From: Alphaproteobacteria bacterium
Lineage (GTDB): Bacteria > Pseudomonadota > Alphaproteobacteria > Caulobacterales > Maricaulaceae
Assembly: GCA_018222865.1 (NCBI GenBank)
Contig: JAAEZM010000011.1
Coordinates: 1,479 to 55,384 of the forward strand
DNA length: 53,906 nt
Direction of reading: 5' to 3'
Made by a program: the position numbers and the translations under genes. This document shows, in pieces, positions 8,833 through 18,215 of the stretch. Below the pieces are notes generated by a model. The model searched no databases. It saw only the letters and a list, made by a program, of their open reading frames with translations, and was not told the origin of the DNA. Position 1 is the first letter of the stretch, and each line of letters starts with the position of its first letter.

Positions 8833-9297
8833 TCAGCCTCGCGTGTTCTTGGAGTTCATGGATTTGAAGTCGATGACTTCAGGCTGCTGGGCTTCGTGCT
8901 TGTGCTCGGTGCCAGCATAAACGCGCAGCTTGGAGAACTGCTTGCGGGCCAGCGGGCTTTCTTTAGGAAGCATGCGCTTGACCGCGTTCTCAACCACGCG
9001 TTCCGGGAAACGGCCGTCCAGCAGTTTTGCCGGGCTGGTTTCCTTGATCCCACCCGGGTGGCCGGTGTGACGGTAATAGCGCTTGTCGTCGCGCTTATTG
9101 CCGGTAAAGACGACCTTCTCGGCGTTGATCACGATCACGTGGTCGCCAGTGTCGACGTGCGGGGTGAAGTCCGGACGGTGCTTGCCGCGAAGACGCATGG
9201 CGATGAAAGATGCCAGGCGGCCAACAACAGCGCCTTCTGCATCAATCACGATCCACTTGTTCTCAACGTCCGCCGGTTTTGCGGAATAGGTTTTCAT
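8833..9297 (-). CDS. rplM: 50S ribosomal protein L13
   Basis: L13 (uL13) is an early-assembly protein of the large subunit. The 154-residue length is standard and the core motifs are intact, including [29 protein letters not shown] and [13 protein letters not shown]. It is the first gene of the rplM-rpsI pair. In several alphaproteobacteria the heme A synthase gene lies close upstream; here a plus-strand PhoX and phytase-like pair separates them. Confidence 0.98.
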   Translation of the reverse strand: MKTYSAKPADVENKWIVIDAEGAVVGRLASFIAMRLRGKHRPDFTPHVDTGDHVIVINAEKVVFTGNKRDDKRYYRHTGHPGGIKETSPAKLLDGRFPERVVENAVKRMLPKESPLARKQFSKLRVYAGTEHKHEAQQPEVIDFKSMNSKNTRG

Positions 9298-9411
9298 ATC
9301 AATCCTGCCAAATGTTCAGGCTGTGGGTGAATTCGAGCGCGCCATTTACGGGGCAATTTCACCTTGGTCAAGCACCTGTCTGATTTTCTACTTAAAAATA
9401 TACACATAGAG

Positions 9412-9433
9412 ATGCGGTTATATTTTACCGCAT
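9412..9433 (+). promoter_or_regulatory. Inverted repeat upstream of phoX-like gene
   Basis: ATGCGGT (9412-9418) and ACCGCAT (9427-9433) form a perfect 7-bp inverted repeat around an 8-nt A/T-only spacer, 78 nt before the PhoX start. The surrounding sequence is much more A/T rich than the genes. It looks like an operator for a dimeric regulator, but it does not match the PHO box as I know it. Confidence 0.45.
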
Positions 9434-9510
9434 AACTATATCTCGGTCATATCAACGTCGTGAACCCATTGTATTTCCACACCCAATATGATTCCTCTTT
9501 GGAGAGCCTC

Positions 9511-10917
9511 ATGTCTCTTTCCCGACGCGTTTTTCTCAGACAAGCCGCCGCCACCAGCTTCGCATTTACCGGCCTGAGCGCGTTTAGGCGCGCCGATGCC
9601 GACCCACAGGGCTATCTTAATCAGGTGGATGTCTATGGCGATCTGCAGGCAGACCCGGCCGGTCTTTTCGACTTGCCCGCGGGTTTTACCTACGACGTCA
9701 TCTCCACCGTTGGAGAAGAGATGAGCGATGGGCTGCTCGCAGCCGGCGATTTTGATGGCATGGGCTGTTTTGCGCGCGAAGACGGCCTGATTACCCTGAT
9801 CCGAAATCATGAGCTTAAACCGGATGAGACTGAACGATCCGCATTCGGTCCGGATGGTGCGCGCATGACCGATGCAATGCGGCCTTACGTGTTTGATTGG
9901 ACCGAAGACGGGCGCCCACACCAGGGCGGAACAAGTCATCTCATCGTCGACCACGCCACATTGCGTGTTGAGCGCAGTTTCATGTCTTTAGTTGGCACGA
10001 TGAATAACTGCGCTGGCGGTGTGACGCCTTGGGGGTCCTGGATCACCTGTGAGGAAACCGAGCTTCGAGCGGGGCCGGATGCTCGACTCGATCACGGGTA
10101 TTGCTTTGAAGTACCGGCAAGTGCAACCGGCCTGATTGAGCCGGTAATGATCCGCGGCATGGGACGATTCCGCCACGAAGCCATCGCCGTTGACCCCAAT
10201 ACCGGCGCTGTCTATCAAACCGAAGACAAGCGATCGACATCGCTTTTCTATCGCTATCTTCCCGAGGCGCCTGGAGAGCTTGCACGCGGCGGTCGGCTGC
10301 AGGCGCTCGCGATTCGAGGCTACCCCTCCGCGGATACGCGCAACTGGACGGACAGTGATCGCATACCGGTCGGAGAATGGCTGGAAACCGAATGGATCGA
10401 CCTGGAAGACACCGACGCACCGGATGATGATCTTGCTGAACGCGGCGTCGAGGCCGGTGCAGCACGCTTTACTCGCGGCGAAGGCATGTGGTGGGGCAAT
10501 AACGAAACCTATTTCACTTGTACCGATGGCGGCCCCCGCAAGCTTGGACAGATCTGGCGCTATCAGCCCAGCCGCGTCGAAGGGCAGCCGGGCGAGGAAC
10601 AAGAACCCGGCCGCATCCAGCTTTTCGTTGAAAGCGGTGATGACCGGATCATGGAGCGTTGCGATAATATCTGTGTTGCCCCTTGGGGTGATCTTATCGT
10701 TGTCGAAGACGGCGACCGCGATCAGTACATCCGCGGCGTGACGCCTGCCGGAGAGGTGTATACGATCGGACGCAATGCGTTTACTGGCCCTGATGGCGAA
10801 AAAAGTGAGATTTGCGGTCCATGCTTCAGTCCCGATGGTTCCATCCTGTTCTTCAATGTTCAAAAACATCCCGGACGGACATTCGCCGTTCGCGGCCCCT
10901 GGCGCGCGCGAGCCTGA
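9511..10917 (+). CDS. PhoX/DUF839-family phosphatase, Tat-exported
   Basis: PhoX-type enzymes are periplasmic Ca/Fe-dependent alkaline phosphatases that release phosphate from organic esters. The ATG at 9511 is chosen because it has GGAG 7 nt upstream and starts a twin-arginine signal (SRRVFLRQAAATSFAF). The family signature NNCAGGVTPWGSWITCEET begins near residue 165, and a long beta-propeller-like region follows with NICVAPWGDLIVVEDGD and a C-terminal FFNVQKHPGRTFAVRGPW. At 468 residues it is shorter than classical PhoX (about 600 or more) and fits the shorter DUF839 group. A phytase-like lipoprotein gene overlaps its 3' end, supporting a phosphate-scavenging role. Confidence 0.88.
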   Translation: MSLSRRVFLRQAAATSFAFTGLSAFRRADADPQGYLNQVDVYGDLQADPAGLFDLPAGFTYDVISTVGEEMSDGLLAAGDFDGMGCFAREDGLITLIRNHELKPDETERSAFGPDGARMTDAMRPYVFDWTEDGRPHQGGTSHLIVDHATLRVERSFMSLVGTMNNCAGGVTPWGSWITCEETELRAGPDARLDHGYCFEVPASATGLIEPVMIRGMGRFRHEAIAVDPNTGAVYQTEDKRSTSLFYRYLPEAPGELARGGRLQALAIRGYPSADTRNWTDSDRIPVGEWLETEWIDLEDTDAPDDDLAERGVEAGAARFTRGEGMWWGNNETYFTCTDGGPRKLGQIWRYQPSRVEGQPGEEQEPGRIQLFVESGDDRIMERCDNICVAPWGDLIVVEDGDRDQYIRGVTPAGEVYTIGRNAFTGPDGEKSEICGPCFSPDGSILFFNVQKHPGRTFAVRGPWRARA

Positions 10918-11906
10918 TTAGCGCCTCGCTACTAGTCCTGGCCGCTTGCGGCCAGCCAGCTGATGACGTCGATCAGCCGACCGAGGACGTGCTCGACACC
11001 ACACGCGAGGTTCTCGTGACCGCTGCATTTGAAGGCAATGGCACGGATGTCGCGGCTGTAGCCTTTCTACCGCGCGCCGATGCGCCGTCTCTTGGTGCGA
11101 TCATCGCTGCGCCGCGTGAAGGCGGCCTCGACTTCTTCGACCCGGACGGAATGCGTCGCGGTGAAATGGCCGGACCGCGCCTAACGGGCCTCGCCACAGC
11201 ACCGGGTTTTCAGCTTCGCGGAGAAAGCCTGCCGCTTGTTTTTGGCGCAGCAGCGGATGGGAGCGGCCTTCGCGGATATGCTGTTCTACTGGATGATTAC
11301 GAGGCCTTCGACCTTCCTTTGGCGCAAGCCAACAGCGAAGACGGTATTGCCGGCGTCTGCCGGTTTGCCGAAGGCATTGGCTATGTCGATCTGGTCGTCC
11401 TTCATACAGGCGCATCGGCTGAAATCTGGCGCATCAGCGATAGTGGCGACGAAGCCATGAGTGTTGTCAGTACGGACCGCTTCCCCCTGCCCGCTCCGGC
11501 TCGGGCTTGCGGCGTACTTAATGGTGACATCTTCACCCTGAGCCCGGCCAGTGGAATTGCTCGCCTCGACCGTTCTGGCCTGGTGTCAGCGGAGCTCAAC
11601 ATGGCCGCAGCAGATCTCACGGTTGGCGAATTCAACGGGACGCCTCTTGTCATTGCGACCGACGGCAATAGTGCTGAATTAGAAGCTTTCAGCGCAGTCG
11701 ACCTTATGCCTGCCGCTGAGATCACTGTCGTAGACGGTCTCAGCACACCTGGGATAGGACAGGCTGGCGCGATCGCGGCCACCGATCAAAGCTATGGCTT
11801 TACCGCTTATTCCCAAGGCATGCTGGCCATTTTTGACCGCAGCGATGAACGCGTGAAGGTAATCTCTCGCGAAGCTTTCGCCCGCGCCTACTTCACGACG
11901 GAATAA
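10821..11906 (+). CDS. Phytase-like beta-propeller lipoprotein
   Basis: The 361-residue product has a lipoprotein signal peptide with lipobox LAAC (Cys43) after an unusually long, Arg-rich n-region. The mature part resembles the beta-propeller phytase fold: repeated strands such as GGLDFFDPDG, GLRGYAVLLDDY and AEIWRISDSGD occupy the places of the phytase blades. It may release phosphate from phytate or be a degenerate relative. The start is uncertain: no ATG, GTG or TTG occurs in frame between 10821 and the signal peptide, so the gene overlaps the phoX-like gene by 97 nt. The overlap implies co-transcription. It converges with the heme A synthase gene, with 6 nt between stops. Confidence 0.6.
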   Translation: MLQSRWFHPVLQCSKTSRTDIRRSRPLARASLISASLLVLAACGQPADDVDQPTEDVLDTTREVLVTAAFEGNGTDVAAVAFLPRADAPSLGAIIAAPREGGLDFFDPDGMRRGEMAGPRLTGLATAPGFQLRGESLPLVFGAAADGSGLRGYAVLLDDYEAFDLPLAQANSEDGIAGVCRFAEGIGYVDLVVLHTGASAEIWRISDSGDEAMSVVSTDRFPLPAPARACGVLNGDIFTLSPASGIARLDRSGLVSAELNMAAADLTVGEFNGTPLVIATDGNSAELEAFSAVDLMPAAEITVVDGLSTPGIGQAGAIAATDQSYGFTAYSQGMLAIFDRSDERVKVISREAFARAYFTTE

Positions 11907-11912
11907 ACGCGC

Positions 11913-12935
11913 CTAGGCTGACCGGCGGGCAATCCAGGTTCCAACGCCCGCCGCCAGGAAGAGCAAGACTGCCCCGCCCTGGTGGATCAGAGATAGCCCC
12001 AAGGGCGCGATGGCCAAAAGCGTGATGATTCCCAGCACGACCTGCAACAAAGTCAGGGCGGGCAGAATGATCATAAAGGGCTTCAAGGATACTCGCGGCT
12101 CCCTGTACAGCCGGAAGGCGGTCACAGCGACCAGGACGACCAGAACATAAGCCATCCAGCGATGCTGGAGCTGTACCGCTGCATGGCTCTCAAAAATCGC
12201 GACGAAGAAACTATGGCCGGCAAGATATCCCTCAGGGATCAGCTGACCATTCATCAAAGGCCAGGTGTTGTAGATCCGACCGGCATCAAGGCCCGCGACA
12301 AACGCCCCCATAATAATCTGCAGGAAGATCATTCCCCAGATGAACAAGAACCAGCGTGTCATGCGCCCACTGCGCACTGGCGGCGCGCCATAACGCGCAT
12401 CGAGCGCGGTCCAAATCGTTGCGCCCAGAAGCACAAACGCCATCCCGAGATGTGTGGCTAGACGGTACTGGCTCACATCGAGGCGGTCGACGAGACCGCT
12501 CGCAACCATCCACCAACCGATCGCGCCCTGGAGTCCGCCCAGCGCAAAAAGGCCAAGCAGGCGCGGCTTCAAGCGTGCCGTCAGATCGCCGCGGAGCCAG
12601 AAGAACAACATGGGAACGGCAAAGACGAGGCCGATCAAACGACCCAGCTGGCGATGTCCCCACTCCCACCAGAAAATGAACTGGAACTCTTCCAGAGACA
12701 TGCCACGGTTTTGTTCTTGGTACTCTGTCGTTTCCCGATAGAGATCAAATTCCTCCGCCCAGTCCTGCGCCGTGATGGGTGGAATAGCCCCGCTGATCGG
12801 CTTCCATTCGGTAATTGAAAGACCGCTATCGGTCAGGCGGGTCGCGCCACCAATGAGGATCATCAGGCAAATAAAGCCCGCGACGATGAACAACCACGTC
12901 GATACGGCCTTGGGAACATGGGTACGATAGCTCAT
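11913..12935 (-). CDS. ctaA: Heme A synthase (COX15/CtaA)
   Basis: This membrane enzyme oxidises the methyl group of haem O to make haem A for aa3-type cytochrome oxidase. The 340-residue, eight-helix protein is of the alphaproteobacterial/mitochondrial type. The expected haem-ligand histidines are visible: His94 in WEWGHRQLGR, His162 in ATHLGMAF, His258 in QLQHRWMAY and His318 in LIHQGGAV. The N-terminal segment has TRLTDSGLSITEWKP, which is diagnostic. Cytochrome oxidase subunit genes are not in the window. It lies alone on the minus strand between the phytase-like gene and the broken ferredoxin reductase gene. Confidence 0.96.
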   Translation of the reverse strand: MSYRTHVPKAVSTWLFIVAGFICLMILIGGATRLTDSGLSITEWKPISGAIPPITAQDWAEEFDLYRETTEYQEQNRGMSLEEFQFIFWWEWGHRQLGRLIGLVFAVPMLFFWLRGDLTARLKPRLLGLFALGGLQGAIGWWMVASGLVDRLDVSQYRLATHLGMAFVLLGATIWTALDARYGAPPVRSGRMTRWFLFIWGMIFLQIIMGAFVAGLDAGRIYNTWPLMNGQLIPEGYLAGHSFFVAIFESHAAVQLQHRWMAYVLVVLVAVTAFRLYREPRVSLKPFMIILPALTLLQVVLGIITLLAIAPLGLSLIHQGGAVLLFLAAGVGTWIARRSA

Positions 12936-13066
12936 GAGCCGCTAGGTAGCGGAAGATTGGCTTTGAGCAAGCCCCCTGAACGGTGAGGAAATGTCGCAGG
13001 GGGTGGTTTTTTACACTCGCATGCGCTGGTTTCTCAGGGCATCATGCTGAAAAAGCGGGGAGAAAC

Positions 13067-14322
13067 ATGATGTCCGTTGAGACGAATGAAGAACAGCGCG
13101 TCGTGATTGCGGGCGCCGGGCAAGCGGCGGGCCAATGTGCGGCTAGCCTGCGTCGTTTCGGATATGCGGGACCGATTGTGATGATCGGAGAAGAGCCTCA
13201 TCCCCCCTATCAGCGCCCCCGCTCTCAAAAGCCTATTTGTCGGGCGAAATCGAACAGGACCGACTCTGGGTTCAACCCCCCGAAGTCTGGGCCGACCAAA
13301 ACGTTGAACTGCGCTTGGGACTTCGTGTTGACGCGATTGATAGAAGCGCAAGACGTGTGTCTTTAAGCGACGGATCAAGCCTGACGTATTCCAAGCTCGT
13401 CTTGGCCACAGGTTCGCGGGTCCGTCCGATCCCGTCTCCGGGGGCTGACCTCGATGGCGTGCGCTATCTGCGAACGATTGCCGATATCGATATTCTCAAA
13501 GGCGATGTCCAGCCGGGCAAACGAATAGCGATTATTGGCGGAGGCTATATCGGGTTGGAAGCTGCATCGGTCGCCAAGAAACAAGGCGCACATCCTATCG
13601 TCATAGAAGCCATGCCTCGCTGTCTGGCACGGGTTGCAGTTGAAGAACTCTCATCGTTTTTCGCCGAGGCTCACCAACGTCGCGGTGTTGAGATACGTCA
13701 GGACGCCATGGTCGCGGCGATTGAAGGCGAAACACGCGCTGAATCTGTCAGGCTGAAGTCCGGTGAAAGCATAGAGATTGATAGTGTACTTGTGGGCATT
13801 GGGATCTTGCCCAATCAGGAGATCGCAGAAGCAGCGGGCCTTGTTGTCGGCAATGGGATTGAGGTCGACGAAACCTGTCTGACCAGCGATGAACGCATCT
13901 ATGCGATCGGCGATTGCGCAGCCCAGATCAATTGGCTCACAGGCAAGCGCTTACGCCTTGAATCTGTCCCGAATGCACTCGAACAGGCCAAGCACGCCGC
14001 TGCCGCGATTGCCAACGCCACCCCGCCCAAACCCGAAGTCCCATGGTTCTGGTCTGATCAGTTCGATCTCAAGCTTCAGACCGCTGGCCTATTCCAAGAC
14101 GCAGATCAACTTATTCGCCGTCAGAGTGGCGAGGAACAGGTCAGCTTCTTCCACTTGAAGGACGGGGTGCTGATTGCTGCAGATTGCGTCAATGACCCGC
14201 AAAGCTTCATGGCCGCCAAGATGATGATCGGAAAACGCGGGAAGCCGGACACAGCATCACTCGCCGATCCAACCGCGTCGATTAAGGACATCATGAAGGC
14301 AGCGATGGGTGCTGCTGTTTGA
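13067..14322 (+). pseudogene. NAD(P)H ferredoxin/rubredoxin reductase, frameshifted
   Basis: The two parts together match a complete FAD-dependent pyridine nucleotide-disulphide-type ferredoxin reductase of about 418 residues, which passes electrons from NADH to a ferredoxin for an oxygenase. Part one starts at 13067 behind GGGGAG and carries VVIAGAGQAAGQCAASLR and PHPPYQRP. Part two resumes in the next frame with SGEIEQDRLW and carries the NAD site IAIIGGGYIGLEAAS, the second FAD motif YAIGDCAAQ and the C-terminal domain. The expected PPYQRPPLSKAYLSGE is restored if one C is added to the five-C run at 13216-13220. This could be a sequencing error, a recent mutation or a phase-variable tract. 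Confidence 0.85.
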
Positions 14323-14337
14323 CCCCGGACGGGTAAA

Positions 14338-14415
14338 TGGTCGGAGCGGCGAGATTCGAACTCGCGACCCCTCGCCCCCCAGGCGAGTGCGCTAACCGGA
14401 CTGCGCCACGCTCCG
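14338..14415 (-). tRNA. tRNA-Pro (anticodon GGG)
   Basis: A full cloverleaf folds on the minus strand. The acceptor arms CGGAGCG and CGCTCCG pair with discriminator A, and the D arm is GCGC/GCGC. The anticodon stem CTCGC/GCGAG encloses loop CTGGGGG, giving anticodon GGG, and the T arm is GCGAG-TTCGAAT-CTCGC. The 3' CCA is encoded (14338-14340). It decodes CCC and CCU. Confidence 0.96.
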
Positions 14416-14540
14416 ACTTGATTTGGACGGCCAGTCGGCGCGCCCGTTGGGGAGGGTGGTTATAGGCACACGCTTACACTCCCGCAACGGGCTTTGTGCG
14501 CAAACCCGTGCGCAAGCGCATGAATGGCCAATACTACGCG

Positions 14541-14990
14541 CTAGATCTTGGGATCTAGAGCTGCCTTGAGTTTGGCACGCGCCGATTCCAGATCCGACAA
14601 AACATCGGAGATTTCTCGTGCCGGACTTGCCGGACGCCGTGGCGCAGACCTGGTGGGCGACGGGGTTTCCAGATCGGCACTATCCAGGGCCAATTCAGGG
14701 CGTGCCGGACTTTGCTGACCGAGATCAACAATAGCCGCTATTCCATTGTCTTTAATGAACTTCTTTGCGCCTTTGATGGTGTATCCATCATCATAGAGAA
14801 GACGCTTCACCCCTCTAAGCAGAGCGATATCCTGCGGCCTGTAGAAGCGACGTCCGCCCGCGCGTTTTAACGGGCTGATTTGAGAGAACTTGCTTTCCCA
14901 GAATCTGAGAACATGTGCAGGAACTCCCAGCTCCTCAGCGGCTTCGCTGATGGTGCGAAAGGCATCCGGCGATTTTTCCACGACTGACAT
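14541..14990 (-). CDS. MerR-family transcriptional regulator
   Basis: The 149-residue protein has a MerR winged helix-turn-helix at its N-terminus: [22 protein letters not shown], then [20 protein letters not shown] and a [18 protein letters not shown] helix (about residues 11-85). There is no effector-binding cysteine cluster. The C-terminal 60 residues are Pro/Ala/Ser rich and end in a short predicted helix. A MerR regulator of this kind follows ihfA in many alphaproteobacteria, and the same order is kept here. Its target is not known to me. Confidence 0.9.
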   Translation of the reverse strand: MSVVEKSPDAFRTISEAAEELGVPAHVLRFWESKFSQISPLKRAGGRRFYRPQDIALLRGVKRLLYDDGYTIKGAKKFIKDNGIAAIVDLGQQSPARPELALDSADLETPSPTRSAPRRPASPAREISDVLSDLESARAKLKAALDPKI

Positions 14991-15055
14991 GCTAATTTCG
15001 CGTCAGTCACGACCCTTTACATCCGGACAGTCCGGCCTTGGGTAAAAGCCTGGAC

Positions 15056-15367
15056 TCAGTCTTTGGAAAGGGCCGAGTCGACGCGCTCCTTTAAGACGTG
15101 CGATGGTTTGAAAACCAGCACGCGGCGAGCCTCAATCGGTACTTCCACACCAGTCTTGGGATTACGGCCAACTCGACCGCGCTTATCCCTCAGCAGGAAG
15201 GAGCCGAAGGAAGAAAGTTTAACCGATTCGCCGTTGGACAGCGTATCGGAGACCATGCCCAGAACAGATTGGACGAGATCCGCAGATTCCTGACGCGACA
15301 GGCCGACTTCACGATAAACAGCTTCGGCCAAATCCGCACGCGTGAGTGTTTTTTCAGACATCTTCAT
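15056..15367 (-). CDS. ihfA: Integration host factor alpha subunit
   Basis: IHF is a sequence-preferring DNA-bending heterodimer used in transcription, replication and recombination. The 103 residues carry the full HU/IHF fold: [20 protein letters not shown], the SGxLSSFG-like [20 protein letters not shown], and the DNA-intercalating arm [21 protein letters not shown], which marks the alpha subunit. It lies between fabH and the MerR gene, the standard alphaproteobacterial position. Confidence 0.96.
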   Translation of the reverse strand: MKMSEKTLTRADLAEAVYREVGLSRQESADLVQSVLGMVSDTLSNGESVKLSSFGSFLLRDKRGRVGRNPKTGVEVPIEARRVLVFKPSHVLKERVDSALSKD

Positions 15368-15463
15368 CCCCAGACTGATTGATACAGGCTACGCCCGGGA
15401 CCGCCCACTCGTCAACGCCAAGGTCTTGGTTCGACGCGATAAAAATAAAAAAATCGCGCACAC

Positions 15464-16435
15464 CTAGAATCGTACCAACGCAGCGCCCCAAGTAAAACCA
15501 CCTCCAAGGGCCTCCATCAGAACCAGATCACCGCGCTTTATCCGACCGTCTTCTACAGCCCGGTGCAAGGCGAGCGGTACAGATGCAGCAGAGGTGTTGC
15601 CGTGATCTGCCACCGTCGAAATCACATTCTGAGACGGGATAGAGAGCTTGCGTGCAACGCCCTCAAGTATCCTCTGATTGGCCTGATGAGGCACGAACCA
15701 GTCGATTTCACTGATCTGATAGCCTGCACGCTCGCAAAGCGTGGTCATCGATTCCGCAATATTTGTCACGGCGTGACGAAAGACCTGGTTTCCGGTCATG
15801 CGGAGGTGGCCCGTGCTCTGCGTGGATGATGGCCCGCCATCGACATGCAACAAGTCTTTATAGCGACCATCCGAGCGAAGATAGGTCGCCAGAATACCGT
15901 TGGGCGGGTCGGCTTTTTCTTCTGCACTTAAAACCACAGCGCCGGCCCCATCACCAAACAGGACGCACGTGGTCCGGTCAGTCCAGTCTACAATCCTGGA
16001 CATGGTTTCAGCTCCGATCACCAGTGCGTGGCGCGCCTGGCCTCGAGCCAGGAAATTATCGGCAACGCTGAGCGCATAAATAAAACCGGTGCACACGGCC
16101 TGAACATCAAAGGCAAAGCCCCTGGTCATGCCGAGCCGGGCCTGGATTTGTGTTGCTGTTGCCGGAAAGGTGAAGTCCGGCGTGGTCGTGGCCATCACGA
16201 TGACGTCGATATCGTCGGCGGATAACCCAGCATCATCCAGCGCCCTGCGCGCTGCGATCTCGGCGAGATCCGCGGTCGTTTCATCTTCAGCCGCGATATG
16301 GCGTTGACGAATGCCGGTGCGTTCGCGGACCCAGCAATCTGATGTATCGACCATCGCCGACAATTCATCATTGGAAAGAATTCGGGCCGGCAAATGCGCC
16401 CCTATCCCCGCAATCCGTGAACTGAGCTCGCTCAT
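15464..16435 (-). CDS. fabH: 3-oxoacyl-ACP synthase III (FabH)
   Basis: FabH condenses acetyl-CoA with malonyl-ACP to start fatty acid synthesis. The 323-residue protein has the complete catalytic triad: Cys115 in QAVCTGFIY, His250 in VPHQANQR and Asn280 in HGNTSAAS. The GGGFTWGA loop near the C-terminus is also typical. Its ATG overlaps the plsX stop by 4 nt (ATGA), indicating translational coupling. It is followed by ihfA. Confidence 0.97.
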   Translation of the reverse strand: MSELSSRIAGIGAHLPARILSNDELSAMVDTSDCWVRERTGIRQRHIAAEDETTADLAEIAARRALDDAGLSADDIDVIVMATTTPDFTFPATATQIQARLGMTRGFAFDVQAVCTGFIYALSVADNFLARGQARHALVIGAETMSRIVDWTDRTTCVLFGDGAGAVVLSAEEKADPPNGILATYLRSDGRYKDLLHVDGGPSSTQSTGHLRMTGNQVFRHAVTNIAESMTTLCERAGYQISEIDWFVPHQANQRILEGVARKLSIPSQNVISTVADHGNTSAASVPLALHRAVEDGRIKRGDLVLMEALGGGFTWGAALVRF

Positions 16436-17487
16436 GAGGCGGCAGCGACTTCCTGGGCTTCAAAGCTTTCAAACTTATCGAGATTGCGACGAATCTCTGC
16501 CATGAAATCACTTTCGGCCATCGCGCAGGCCAGACCGATCGCAGAGGCGAACCCAATCCCGTCCGCTCCGCCATGGCTCTTAACAACGATACCTTTCAGG
16601 CCGAGCAGGACACCGCCATTAATGTATTTAGGGTCCATTCGCTTGCGTAAGCGATCGAGGGCACCGAGAGATAAAAGCCCGGCCGCAAGCTTCGCCGACC
16701 AGGATGAGGTAAGCGCTTCGCGCACCCAGCCCGCAACCAGCTTGGCGGTGCCTTCTGCGGTCTTGAGCGCGATATTGCCGGTGAATCCGTCGGTCACAAC
16801 GACTTCCAGATCACCCGCTGAGATATCATTGCCCTCAATGAAGCCGATATATTCCATATCAAGCCCGGACTTGCGGATCAGACCATCGGCTTCACGAACC
16901 GTGTCATTACCCTTGAGCTCTTCCTGTCCGACATTGAGCAAGCCAACCTTCGGCGTTTCGCTTCCGAACACCGCCCGATGATATGCTTCGCCCATGATGG
17001 CGAATTCGACGAGCTGGGTCGCTCCACATTGAACATTGGCGCCAACATCGAGCACGACTGTATGGCCCTTCGGTGTGGGCCAATTGGCGGAGATAGCCGG
17101 GCGGTGAACGCCTTTCTTCATCCGCAAAATCACCTTGGAAATCGCCATCAGGGCACCTGTATTGCCCCCAGAGACTATCGCCGCCGCCTCGCCAGATTTT
17201 ACGGACTGAATAGCATTCCACATGCTGGAGCCACGCGCACGGCGCACCGCCTCGCTTGGCTTATCGGTCATCTCGACGGTGGTCTCGGCATGACGCAGTT
17301 CTGAGACCGCCGCTACAGCCGGCATCTCAGCAAGGAGTGGCTTGAGCTCATCCTCATGCCCGTGAAGCAGATAGCGAACCTCGCGGTCCGGCCAGCGCTT
17401 GAGCGCGTCGCCAATTCCCTCGACAACGGCGCGCGGCCCCAAATCGCCGCCCATCGCGTCCACGGAGATAATCATAGTACCGGTCAT
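16432..17487 (-). CDS. plsX: Phosphate acyltransferase PlsX
   Basis: PlsX converts acyl-ACP to acyl-phosphate, the first committed step of phospholipid synthesis in the PlsX/PlsY route. The 351-residue protein begins near the diagnostic [13 protein letters not shown] and includes [23 protein letters not shown] and [17 protein letters not shown]. It precedes fabH with a 4-nt overlap. In many alphaproteobacteria a DUF177 gene, sometimes with rpmF, lies just upstream of plsX; here the next upstream gene is the bc1 chaperone, only 84 nt away. Confidence 0.97.
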   Translation of the reverse strand: MTGTMIISVDAMGGDLGPRAVVEGIGDALKRWPDREVRYLLHGHEDELKPLLAEMPAVAAVSELRHAETTVEMTDKPSEAVRRARGSSMWNAIQSVKSGEAAAIVSGGNTGALMAISKVILRMKKGVHRPAISANWPTPKGHTVVLDVGANVQCGATQLVEFAIMGEAYHRAVFGSETPKVGLLNVGQEELKGNDTVREADGLIRKSGLDMEYIGFIEGNDISAGDLEVVVTDGFTGNIALKTAEGTAKLVAGWVREALTSSWSAKLAAGLLSLGALDRLRKRMDPKYINGGVLLGLKGIVVKSHGGADGIGFASAIGLACAMAESDFMAEIRRNLDKFESFEAQEVAAAS

Positions 17488-17571
17488 GGAAGAAGGTTCA
17501 GTCCCTCAGACGACGGCCTGCACCGTCAAAATCTCGCGGAACTTAACTGACGGATGGGGCGATGCAAGCCG

Positions 17572-18117
17572 TTAGGACTGCGCAACCGCCTCTGCAAACC
17601 GTCCTTCACCATCTGACTTCAGGCCCTCGAAGCCTTGTGCAGAAAGGATTTCAGCACTCTTCTTGACGTATAGGGCAAGCTCATTTTCCACGTTTGGCTT
17701 GTCTTCCCCGGCCAGGACATTGCGCGCGAGAATGGCATTCAGCGATTCTTCGCCCTTCCCATCGAGTGCTTCGCCATAGGCGCTGGCGCGCCCGTAAAAC
17801 CCCTCGGCCATAAACCGGATCTTCTTGCCGACCGCGCTGTCGCCGACGCCCATTTCACGCATGGCCGCGTCGAAATCATCAAACATCACGTCGAACACGT
17901 CCTGCGCAAGGGCTTTGCCCTCGTCGCCGCCAGATGCATTCAATTCGCGAATTATCAGCGCCGTATGCAGCATCACCATCTCAAGGCGGCCTTCCAGCGT
18001 ATCTGGAACGGCATCATTGCGGTAATGTCCCTCCTGCCGCGCTGCGCGCACTCCGCTATCATAAAGCTCGCGAGCCAAGCCGGTTTCCAGGCGCGATTTG
18101 AACAGATTGCCGAACAT
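17572..18117 (-). CDS. Ubiquinol-cytochrome c chaperone (CBP3/UQCC1 family)
   Basis: CBP3-family proteins help assemble cytochrome b into the bc1 complex. The 181-residue protein shows the family core: LYDSGVRAARQEGHYRNDAVPDTLEGRLEM-like N-terminal helices, then LAQDVFDVMFDDFDAAMREMGVGD and GKKIRFMAEGFYGRASAYGEAL, which are characteristic. It is soluble and helical, without a signal peptide. It lies upstream of plsX and divergent from bamE, as in related alphaproteobacteria. Confidence 0.88.
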   Translation of the reverse strand: MFGNLFKSRLETGLARELYDSGVRAARQEGHYRNDAVPDTLEGRLEMVMLHTALIIRELNASGGDEGKALAQDVFDVMFDDFDAAMREMGVGDSAVGKKIRFMAEGFYGRASAYGEALDGKGEESLNAILARNVLAGEDKPNVENELALYVKKSAEILSAQGFEGLKSDGEGRFAEAVAQS

Positions 18118-18215
18118 GCAGAAAGGGCTCCCTTATCTTCGTGCTTGAAGCTAAGCTTGAGCCCATGTAGGTCAAGACGACTGTACAGGCTGGGGCGACC
18201 CCGCAGGAGTGATTG

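Noticed and set aside
9988-10869. A 293-codon open frame on the minus strand
   Set aside because: It lies wholly inside the phoX-like gene on the other strand, has no family features and no ribosome-binding site; a shadow of G/C-rich codon bias.
14487-14509. Imperfect hairpin between tRNA-Pro and the MerR gene
   Set aside because: The arms pair with one bulge but there is no T-run on either strand, so I do not call it a terminator.
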